Positions 34,433-40,765 of a stretch of 40,765 bases of DNA are shown here, in pieces (the stretch's first letter is position 1; the number at the start of each line of letters is the position of its first letter). The DNA is from Pseudobdellovibrionaceae bacterium. GTDB lineage: Bacteria; Bdellovibrionota; Bdellovibrionia; Bdellovibrionales; JAMPXM01. The stretch is taken from the NCBI GenBank assembly GCA_947462815.1, contig CANHQR010000031.1, forward strand, positions 1 through 40,765. The letters run 5' to 3'. Under the pieces are notes generated by a model. The model did no database searches, was not told where the DNA came from, and saw only the letters and a program-made list of their open reading frames with translations. The translations under genes and the position numbers were made by a program.

Positions 34433-36127
34433 TCAAGCCTGTGCCGCTTTCATGGCCTGAGCTGATTTAGGCTCACGCATAAATGCCTTTTGTTGGGCGA
34501 TGCCGAAGAGCGTGCTGATGAGGATATAAAGCGCCAAACCACTCGGAAGGGCAATCATGAAAATCGCAAAGATCAGCGGCATCCACTTCAAAATCTTAGC
34601 CTGTTGTGGGTCCGAAATCGGCGTCAACTTTTGTTGGAAGAACATCGCGATCGCCATCAGCACAGGTAAAACATAAAAGGGATCTTTGGAGCTCAAATCC
34701 GTAATCCACAACATGAAGGGCGCGCGATACAATTCGATGGACTGAGCCAAGACCTGGTAGAGTGCGAAAAACACCGGTAACTGAAGCAGCATAGGCAAGC
34801 ATCCGCCCAACGGGTTGGCACCCTTGTCCTTCATAAGCCTCATGACCTCTTCGTTCATCCTTTGCGGATTATCCTTGTACTTCTCGCGCAGGCTGGTCAT
34901 CTGCGGTTGAATCTCCTGCATCACCTTCATGGACTTATAGGAGTAGTAATTGAAGGGAAGTACGAGAACGCGCACCACCAAAGTCATACCGATGATCGCG
35001 ATTCCCCAGTTGTTGAAAATGCCATGGAAAAAGCGGAGCAACCAAAGAAGGGGGTCAGCGAACATACCAAAGAAGCCGAAATCAATCACGCGCTTGAGCT
35101 CGGCATCAGCTGCAGCCAGGGTCTTGGTGTTCTTAGGACCAATGTAAGCAATATTCCTTACAACAAAACTCTGATCACGATTGATCGGCTTATACTCAAG
35201 AAAACCAAGAGCCTGATCCTGGCCCTGCAGCGGCATGAGACTAAAACTCGGCAGAATGGGGGAACGATCCGCCATAGCCGCGGTAAAGTAATGAGACGAT
35301 ATGGCCGCCGCCGTGACAGACTTCGTATTGAGTGACTCATACATCTTCGCCATCGATTCAGGATGAGTTGTATCGATGATGGCTCGGGAGTCTTTCCCTT
35401 CGTGCCGAACGTACCAATCATAGTAATCGTAACTGGGGGCGAAGATGCTGGAAGCTGCGGGCGGTTGAACCTTGTCGCCGATGGCGATTCTAAACCCTGG
35501 GAATTGCGTCAGATCGCCGCGCGCTTCTGTTTCAATTTCAAAAGCCACACTCTCGACACCGCTCGAAGCGTGCGTGTGCTTTTTAATTGCGATCCGTTTG
35601 AAGACTTCATAGCCCACAAAGCTCGCCCGCCCCTGAATCAGTTCGGCCTGCCGCTCCGTGAATGAGAATGCAATAGGGGCCTTTTCACCCACAAGCCAGG
35701 TGCTGAAAAGTGCTTCTTGGCCCGCGCCCAACACGATCGGCTCATCTTTCCGAGTCTTGTACTGGGCGACCGTGAGCTGCATGAGACCCAGCCCCGCACT
35801 CGTGACTTCACCTTTCAAAGTGCCTGTGTCGAGAGCGAGCTTCTCCGCGATCAAAGCCGCCTCCGGGGTCTGATTCACCGCCGCCGGAGAAGCCGCCTCG
35901 ATGGGTACACCGGAGTTGGTCGCCACGGCCGCATTCGAATCTCCCATCGCGGAGGTACCCGGGCTCGTTGGGGCCGCCGCCGGAGCCACAACTTTGGGTT
36001 GCGGATACGTGCGCTCCATATAGTACGACCAACCAGCCCAGCTCAGTCCGATAGCGATCAGAGCGATGATCGTACCTCGATCCAAAAAATTTGCGTTGCC
36101 GCTTTGTTGGGGAGTTTGTCCGAGCAT
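34433..36127 (-). CDS. yidC: Membrane protein insertase YidC
   Basis: Inserts membrane proteins alone or with Sec. The 564 residues follow the Gram-negative layout: an N-terminal helix (about 16-34), an Ala/Pro-rich linker, a large periplasmic domain (about 90-350), and the conserved five-helix insertase core. The core includes NWGIAIIGMTLVVRVLVLPF with the hydrophilic-groove arginine, LREKYKDNPQRMNEEVMRLMK, LGGCLPMLLQLPVFFALYQVL and a Gln/Lys-rich end. The YidD stop is 1 base before its ATG, and GAGAGG lies in the overlap. Confidence 0.97.
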   Translation of the reverse strand: MLGQTPQQSGNANFLDRGTIIALIAIGLSWAGWSYYMERTYPQPKVVAPAAAPTSPGTSAMGDSNAAVATNSGVPIEAASPAAVNQTPEAALIAEKLALDTGTLKGEVTSAGLGLMQLTVAQYKTRKDEPIVLGAGQEALFSTWLVGEKAPIAFSFTERQAELIQGRASFVGYEVFKRIAIKKHTHASSGVESVAFEIETEARGDLTQFPGFRIAIGDKVQPPAASSIFAPSYDYYDWYVRHEGKDSRAIIDTTHPESMAKMYESLNTKSVTAAAISSHYFTAAMADRSPILPSFSLMPLQGQDQALGFLEYKPINRDQSFVVRNIAYIGPKNTKTLAAADAELKRVIDFGFFGMFADPLLWLLRFFHGIFNNWGIAIIGMTLVVRVLVLPFNYYSYKSMKVMQEIQPQMTSLREKYKDNPQRMNEEVMRLMKDKGANPLGGCLPMLLQLPVFFALYQVLAQSIELYRAPFMLWITDLSSKDPFYVLPVLMAIAMFFQQKLTPISDPQQAKILKWMPLIFAIFMIALPSGLALYILISTLFGIAQQKAFMREPKSAQAMKAAQA

Positions 36128-36391
36128 TTATACCTCTCGAGTCTCTAGATCCGGTACGGGGTCCCATCCAAATCGGCCACCAGGACGACACGCACACAAA
36201 CGGCGAATCGCCAAAGAACCGCCTCGCCACCAACCGTGGCGCAAAATAGCCTCTTCTGCATAGCAAGAGCAGCTGGGCTCAAATCGACAAGAGCCGCTGA
36301 GCCACAATGAACCAAAAACGCGATACACTCCGACTGCCAAGAGCAACGCTTGTCCAAGCACCCAATTCACCCAACCCAACCCACTCTGCAT
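36128..36391 (-). CDS. yidD: Membrane protein insertion efficiency factor YidD
   Basis: A small membrane-associated protein that helps YidC-dependent insertion. The 87 residues have an N-terminal amphipathic or membrane helix (WVLGQALLLAVGVYRVF), then CRFEPSCSCYAEEAILRHG, RRLCACRPGGRFGWDPVPD. These cysteines and the GxDPVP motif define the family. It lies between rnpA (103 bases upstream) and yidC (stop next to its start), the usual cluster order. Confidence 0.94.
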   Translation of the reverse strand: MQSGLGWVNWVLGQALLLAVGVYRVFGSLWLSGSCRFEPSCSCYAEEAILRHGWWRGGSLAIRRLCACRPGGRFGWDPVPDLETREV

Positions 36392-36494
36392 GGGCCGAGT
36401 TCATAGCACAGCCCAATCGGCAAGGCGAAGCTTTCACCCCTAAGATGTAAGATAATTTTGGCAAACGGGTGCATGACCATGCGAAGCGAGCGAC

Positions 36495-36983
36495 TCAAGA
36501 GTCTTTCGAGTCCTTCGAACGCCCCGGAAGCTGAATGAAGGAGACGGGCTGTGGTCGATCCAACTGGCGCTTCAAGCGACGATTCAGTTCACCCCAAGCA
36601 CGCTCGAGCTGGCGGTCAAACTCATCGCGTTTGAGATCGCCCAAATCCCGGCGTTGCGAGGATCTCGGCCGCTCCTGAAATCTGAAGTTAATCTCGGCTA
36701 AAGGAGTCGATTCAGAATCGACAAAATTCTGGATCCTAGAGCGTAGCCACTCTCGGAGCCATCGTTTCAGACGATTGCGAACCACCGCTGAGCCAACTGC
36801 CCGCGGAAGCGTCCAACCACAGCGAAATTCTGAGGCCGGAGCCACATGTAAGACGAGCCATTCCGTGGCGGGAACGCGAAACCCTCGCCGAAGAGTTCGA
36901 AGAAATTCAGAACGGCGTTTAAGCGTAGGGAGGCGACCGGATCGACGGTTCGCATGAGCCTTTTTTATCGAGTTAGAGCTCAC
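36495..36983 (-). CDS. rnpA: Ribonuclease P protein component
   Basis: The protein subunit that helps the RNase P RNA bind pre-tRNA. It opens with the family's [18 protein letters not shown] segment, and the RNR motif appears as [21 protein letters not shown]. The 162 residues exceed the usual 110-130; the last 40 (from about 120) are charged and end in a Ser/Lys/Asp tail. The start is GTG 36983, in a GTGA overlap with the rpmH stop, so it depends on rpmH translation. Confidence 0.94.
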   Translation of the reverse strand: MSSNSIKKAHANRRSGRLPTLKRRSEFLRTLRRGFRVPATEWLVLHVAPASEFRCGWTLPRAVGSAVVRNRLKRWLREWLRSRIQNFVDSESTPLAEINFRFQERPRSSQRRDLGDLKRDEFDRQLERAWGELNRRLKRQLDRPQPVSFIQLPGRSKDSKDS

Positions 36984-37144
36984 TTCGCAGCGGCAGTTTT
37001 TCCGCTGACCGCAACGACGAGGCGTTTGCGACCTTTAGCGCGGCGACGAGAGAGGACCGCACGACCCGAAGCAGTTTCCATACGAGCGCGGAAACCATGG
37101 GTATTTTTGCGACGACGGCGACTGGGTTGATACGTACGTTTCAT
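36980..37144 (-). CDS. rpmH: 50S ribosomal protein L34
   Basis: A 54-residue ribosomal protein: [19 protein letters not shown], then [16 protein letters not shown], almost the whole family signature. The frame is open to 37180, but ATG 37144 with AGGAAG 6 bases upstream gives the standard product. It has a C-terminal extension of about 9 residues ([10 protein letters not shown]-like). As first gene of the rpmH-rnpA-yidD-yidC cluster it borders the origin. Confidence 0.97.
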   Translation of the reverse strand: MKRTYQPSRRRRKNTHGFRARMETASGRAVLSRRRAKGRKRLVVAVSGKTAAAK

Positions 37145-37947
37145 GACACACTTCCTTAAATTACGAGCCTCAATTCGCAAATTGAAACTCGAGCATTGAT
37201 CAAGAGGATCGACCCATCAGAACCACCGCAGATTCCAAAAGAACCCTTGGTCGATCGGCCTTCGACGCCACGTTCTCACACAACTCCAAAGAGCCGCGTT
37301 CAGAACCAGCCATCGGCGCACTTCTTAGAGCAATTTGCCCCGAACGGAAAGCAAACAATAAAAAGAGGTGCCAAAAGTCCGAACGCCAGACGCCTTGAGC
37401 GCCTAACGAACCGATTGAGGGGGCTAAAAGAGCACAGCGCAGCGCGAGCGTCAAGGTGTTGAAAAGCAGGGCGGCCACTGTTATCAACCTCGAGCCCTCA
37501 AAGTCGATCTGAGCTCGAACATGTGGATAAAGCACAGCTCGAGCTAAATCTCGGTTATTGAAGGCGGACTGCTGTGGAAATCGCACGATCCTCTTGAAGA
37601 TCTGTGCGATTCGGAAAGCTCGAAGATTGAGGGGAAAATCGACGAGACAGTTTGCGACAGAGTCACAACAAGCTGTGGAAAACCTTGGACTTAGCCTCAA
37701 TTCAGGAAGCTGTCCAAGTCGTGAGAAGAGGACCTCATGGGTTATTATACCGATGAGCCAATTGGTGGACGAGGAGATCAATTAAATCCTCCACGAGATC
37801 GACCAACAGCTGTACCGAAGAAAGCTGATCCTCGAAGTGAGAGGCTTGGGGATCGCTGGATCGGGATGGGCAGTCGGTGTGGCTCGGATTGAAAGAGCGG
37901 CTGGAGCTCGAGGCGGACTTTCCGGCGAATCGCGAGGGGGCGAGACG
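37145..37947. other. rpmH-dnaA intergenic region, upstream part of candidate bipartite oriC
   Basis: The 803 bases between divergent rpmH and dnaA lack a convincing gene. They hold a cluster of DnaA-box-like 9-mers: TTATCAACC (37481-37489, two mismatches), TGTGGATAA (37522-37530, perfect on the minus strand), TGTGGAAAT (37573-37581, two mismatches) and TGTGGAAAA (37674-37682, one mismatch). Promoters of rpmH and dnaA must also lie here; I found none with both good elements. TTATTATAC at 37742-37750 could be a dnaA -10 region but has no partner. Confidence 0.65.
37522..37530 (-). promoter_or_regulatory. Perfect DnaA box
   Basis: TGTGGATAA is the exact complement of the DnaA box TTATCCACA. It is the only perfect match I found in either intergenic region next to dnaA, about 420 bases before the dnaA start. 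Confidence 0.8.
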
Positions 37948-39552
37948 ATGGATTCAAATTCAAATTCTTTCTTAAGTTCCACACTTGCAAGCGGTCAATT
38001 CCCGCTTCTGGATCAACGCCTGGAACAAAACCCCGAGACGCCGCAGGCCGATCTCCAGGCCCAAGGGTCCTCAGCGCAAATACACGATCGAACTGTTGAG
38101 ACCACCTCCGCCACGATGGAGCGCACAAGCGCGATCGACGCCGGCTTCTGGCGCAAAGTTGTCGACAATCTATCGGCAATGAACCCCGAGAATAAACTTT
38201 TCCGAACTTGGCTTTCTGCCACATCTTTGGATGATCTCGAACCCACCGAGTCAGGTGTGCGTTTTGTGATCGGCGTGCCTTCGAATTTGCATAAGAACTT
38301 CATCGAAGGCTATCTCGATCGTTTTTTGCCCGAGATTCGTGCTCATTACCCCGGGCCATTTTCGATTGAGATCCGAGTCACCAATAAGACGGTAGCACAA
38401 GAGCCAACGACAGTGGATGAGTACCTCTATCAACAGGAGCAGCAGCACTTCCGCACCGAACATCGTGAGGACGGCATCGACCATCCAGCACATACCTTGG
38501 GTCCTAAACCAGCTCCGTCGATGAATGAGCCTCGCCCCGATATGACATTTCAGACCTTCGTTGTCGGAAGCACGAATGAGTTCGCTTACACAGCGAGCCG
38601 CGCGATCGCCGAACAACCTAGCTCACTTTACAACCCGCTCTTTCTCGTCGGACCCACTGGTCTCGGTAAGACGCATCTTCTATTTGCGATTTGGAACCAA
38701 CTCCGCGCGAGCTTTCCACAACTTCGCGTCACGTATGTTGCCGCTGACAGATTTCTCTCGGAGTTCCTCAAACATTTACGAAAGAACACCGCCTACGAGT
38801 TTCAACAGAAGTATCGCGAACAATGCGATGTGCTTTTGATTGATGACATCCACATCTTGAGTCGCGGTGAACGAATTCAAGAGGAGTTCTTTCAGACCTT
38901 CAATCACTTCTCTCTGAGCCGTAAACAGGTCGTCGTGACCTCAGATCGCCTTCCACGCGATATCGCAGGTCTTGAAGACCGGATTCGCACACGCCTTGAG
39001 GGCGGCCTGATTGCGGACATCAAGATGCCGGACTTTGAAACGCGCCTCTCTATTCTTCGCTCCAAGGCCGAGTCAAAGCGCTTACCTATTGATGAATCAG
39101 TGTTGCAATACATTGCGAAAGTCTCGAAGCGCTCCGTCCGCGAGCTCGAGGGTAATCTCAATAAGATCGAGATTTTGGTGAGCCTGTATAACAAACCAGT
39201 CACCTTAGAAAGCGCGAAGCAAGTGCTCGCCCTTGACGCTGAAGGCAACCAAATTTCCATGGAAGATATCGAAAAGTTGGTCGCCGACTTTTACAAGCTT
39301 CGCGTCAATGATCTCCGGGGATCCGCACGTCCAAAGCCTATCGTGACTGCAAGACAAGTTGCCATGTTCCTGATCAAGAAGAACTTGCCGAACAAATCGC
39401 TTGTGGAAATTGGTCGACACTTCGGTAATCGAGATCACACGACCGTGATGAATTCTCTGGAACGCATTCAAGATCAAGTGATCACCAATTTGGATTTAAA
39501 GAGAGATATCGACGATTTACAGGGGAGAATCCACAACATCACAGGGGTGTGA
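37948..39552 (+). CDS. dnaA: Chromosomal replication initiator DnaA
   Basis: The AAA+ initiator that binds DnaA boxes and melts the origin. Domain I starts near residue 62 (FWRKVVDNLSAMNPENKLFRTWL), and a flexible domain II follows. Domain III has Walker A GPTGLGKT (235-242), DVLLIDDIHIL and the sensor/arginine region. Domain IV ends with the DNA-binding signature GNRDHTTVMNSLERI (about 493-507). The frame is open from 37837. I chose ATG 37948, which has a GAGGGGGCGAG purine tract upstream; it leaves about 56 Ser/Gln/Glu-rich residues before domain I. ATG 38116 would start nearly at domain I but lacks a ribosome site. Confidence 0.96.
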   Translation: MDSNSNSFLSSTLASGQFPLLDQRLEQNPETPQADLQAQGSSAQIHDRTVETTSATMERTSAIDAGFWRKVVDNLSAMNPENKLFRTWLSATSLDDLEPTESGVRFVIGVPSNLHKNFIEGYLDRFLPEIRAHYPGPFSIEIRVTNKTVAQEPTTVDEYLYQQEQQHFRTEHREDGIDHPAHTLGPKPAPSMNEPRPDMTFQTFVVGSTNEFAYTASRAIAEQPSSLYNPLFLVGPTGLGKTHLLFAIWNQLRASFPQLRVTYVAADRFLSEFLKHLRKNTAYEFQQKYREQCDVLLIDDIHILSRGERIQEEFFQTFNHFSLSRKQVVVTSDRLPRDIAGLEDRIRTRLEGGLIADIKMPDFETRLSILRSKAESKRLPIDESVLQYIAKVSKRSVRELEGNLNKIEILVSLYNKPVTLESAKQVLALDAEGNQISMEDIEKLVADFYKLRVNDLRGSARPKPIVTARQVAMFLIKKNLPNKSLVEIGRHFGNRDHTTVMNSLERIQDQVITNLDLKRDIDDLQGRIHNITGV

Positions 39553-39891
39553 ATAACTTCGCTGTGGATGTTCAGACCGCTCGCTGAGCCTTCGATACGG
39601 CTCCACAACAGGCCTGTGGCTCGAACGTGGAGAGAGCGTGGATCTCGCGTATTAATCGAGGATAAGACCGTAAAACCGAAATCGTGAAGCGCCAGAATTC
39701 TATCGAAAGTTGGTTTCTCGAATTCAAAAGTGGAGAACTCAACGTCATCGTGGATTAAGCCGTGTAAGAAGCTGCGAACCTAATTGTGGAGGAAAGTCTT
39801 CGACATTTTAGAGCGACTTAAATGCGACTTAGCGAAGAACTCCTACACGGATAGAAGGTCGTGAATCTCAGTACTTAGCAAGTAAATGGCG

Positions 39892-39940
39892 ATTCCCACA
39901 CCCCTTACTACTACTAATAAGATTTTAAAAATATATATAA
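39892..39940 (+). other. Candidate basal unwinding element with DnaA-trios
   Basis: In order: the degenerate DnaA box ATTCCCACA (39892-39900), CCCC (39901-39904), four trinucleotides TTA-CTA-CTA-CTA (39905-39916) plus ATA, then an almost pure A/T run to 39940. DnaA-trios read 3'-(G/A)AT-5' on the complementary strand, exactly what these give. The order box, GC-rich spacer, trios, A/T tract matches that described for Bacillus subtilis. Confidence 0.7.
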
Positions 39941-40089
39941 GAAGAACAGGAAACCTGGCTCGAGCGATGATGCAGCGACACAAAATCTAACTCAGAAGCC
40001 AATGCGGAATTCGATAAAAAAAACCGCAACAAAAGCTAGGGAACACTGTAAACCAAATGACCACAGAAAATGAGCCCAGAGAACCAAGT

Positions 40090-40117
40090 CAAAGGAACGA
40101 AGCCAAAGGAACGAAGC
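40090..40117 (+). repeat. 14-bp tandem duplication carrying the dnaN ribosome site
   Basis: CAAAGGAACGAAGC occurs twice in direct succession (40090-40103 and 40104-40117) and ends at the base before the dnaN ATG. Each copy has AAAGGA; the second lies 7 bases before the start, the first 21. Confidence 0.9.
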
Positions 40118-40765
40118 ATGATGATCGAAGTCGAAAAACGAGATTTGCTGAATCTTCTGGCGAAGACACAAAACATTGTCGAGAAGCGAAACACCATGCC
40201 GGTGTTGGTCAACGTTTTGCTTCAAGCAGGTGAAGGTTTTCTCAAGGTTTTCGCGACAGACTTGGAAGTCAGTTTGACGGATCAGATCCCGACACTGAAA
40301 GAGAAAACGGGCAAGGTCGCAGTTTCAGCGAAGAGCCTTTTTGAGATCATCAAAGAGTTGGATGATGCTCCCGTGACTCTCACGAAAAAAGACAACAACT
40401 GGCTTGAAATCAAACAACGCCGTTCAGTCTTTAACCTCGTGGGAATTGCAGCTGAGGAGTATCCAGTTTTCCCATCTTATTCGACAAAGGATTTCATGAA
40501 AGTATCGGCAAAGACTTTTGCCGATATGATCGAAAAGACTATCTACTCGGTCTCTAACGACGAAACTCGCTATTACTTGAATGGCGTTTTCTTTGAGCGA
40601 TTACAAAACGACGGGAAAGCAGCCTTCCGTATGGTTGCGACAGATGGCTTCCGATTGTCTGTTGTGGACCGTCAGATCGAAGAGTCGAAGGCAGCTTTCC
40701 CCGCATCAGGCGTCATCATTCCACGCAAAGGTTTGTTTGAGATCCGTAAACTTCTTGAAACTTCG
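40118..40765 (+). CDS. dnaN: DNA polymerase III sliding clamp, beta subunit (3' end outside window)
   Basis: The ring-shaped clamp that tethers DNA polymerase to DNA. 216 codons are present of about 366-375 and run without a stop to the last base. It begins MMIEVEKRDLLNLLAKTQNIVEKRNTMPVLVNVLL in part, the family's first strand and helix. FATDLEVSLTDQIP and the second-domain segment YYLNGVFFERL with MVATDGFRLSVVD are diagnostic. ATG 40118 has AAAGGA 7 bases upstream. A second ATG follows directly. It lies downstream of the candidate origin as in most bacteria. Confidence 0.97.
   Translation, partial: MMIEVEKRDLLNLLAKTQNIVEKRNTMPVLVNVLLQAGEGFLKVFATDLEVSLTDQIPTLKEKTGKVAVSAKSLFEIIKELDDAPVTLTKKDNNWLEIKQRRSVFNLVGIAAEEYPVFPSYSTKDFMKVSAKTFADMIEKTIYSVSNDETRYYLNGVFFERLQNDGKAAFRMVATDGFRLSVVDRQIEESKAAFPASGVIIPRKGLFEIRKLLETS

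Larger units (their letters stand above)
39553..40117. other. dnaA-dnaN intergenic region, candidate oriC
   Basis: The 565 bases have no convincing gene. Weak DnaA-box-like sequences are TGTGAATAA (39548-39556, one mismatch, overlapping the dnaA stop), TGTGGATGT (39563-39571), CGTGGATTA (39749-39757) and ATTCCCACA (39892-39900). A palindrome ACAGGCCTGT lies at 39608-39617. The right part contains the candidate unwinding element, then an A-rich stretch (40014-40023) and the dnaN ribosome site. The location between dnaA and dnaN is the most common bacterial origin position. Confidence 0.75.

Noticed and set aside
37200-37781. 193-codon open frame on the minus strand between rpmH and dnaA
   Set aside because: It spans the DnaA-box cluster, has no ribosome site or family resemblance, and Arg/Leu/Ser-rich composition typical of chance frames.
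39992-40225. 77-codon minus-strand frame over the dnaN start
   Set aside because: Antisense to dnaN and its ribosome site; no supporting features.

Overview
The window is a contiguous piece of a Gram-negative bacterial chromosome around the replication origin, roughly 54% G+C by eye. It reads inward from an accessory edge (left) to oriC, dnaA and the start of dnaN (right). The order dnaN-dnaA-oriC-rpmH-rnpA-yidD-yidC-jag-mnmE-mnmG-rsmG-parA-parB, followed by a bactofilin and atpF'-F-H-A-G-D-C, together with lipoproteins, NagZ-like and Nuo genes, suggests a Bdellovibrionota/'deltaproteobacterial' organism. That placement is inferred from synteny and protein character, not from a database search.

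Region 1 (1-6001) is accessory-looking. It holds a 5'-truncated NodU-type carbamoyltransferase, a radical SAM enzyme overlapping it by 4 bp, an exported thioredoxin-like protein that lacks a CxxC, a 13-bp tandem repeat, a second radical SAM enzyme of the same architecture, and a convergent lipoprotein gene. This is the part of the window most likely to hold an undescribed modification pathway.

Region 2 (6224-13732, minus strand) is a seven-gene operon, nuoA-H-J-K-L-M-N. It encodes all seven membrane-arm subunits of respiratory complex I and none of the peripheral-arm subunits. A good sigma70-like promoter lies at 13823-13851. Region 3 (14171-19616, plus strand) holds mfd and an exported GH3/NagZ-like glycosidase with a large extra C-terminal region.

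Region 4 (19489-25943, minus strand) is the F1Fo ATP synthase operon without the a and c subunit genes. It ends in a perfect 12-bp-stem terminator, which lies inside the start of a downstream ORF that could be a real gene. Region 5 (26199-29504) is the chromosome segregation locus: parA, parB and a bactofilin on the minus strand, plus a lipoprotein gene on the plus strand flanked by two identical 16-bp parS palindromes.

Region 6 (29506-37144, minus strand) is the conserved origin-proximal set: rsmG, mnmG, mnmE, jag, yidC, yidD, rnpA and rpmH (tRNA modification, rRNA methylation, membrane insertion, RNase P, ribosome). Region 7 (37145-40765) is the origin. DnaA boxes lie on both sides of dnaA. 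The dnaA-dnaN gap holds a candidate basal unwinding element: a degenerate DnaA box, CCCC, TTA-CTA-CTA-CTA trinucleotides and an A/T tract. dnaN runs off the right edge.

Most genes are packed with 4-bp start/stop overlaps (ATGA or GTGA) or gaps under 60 bp, so translational coupling is probably widespread.
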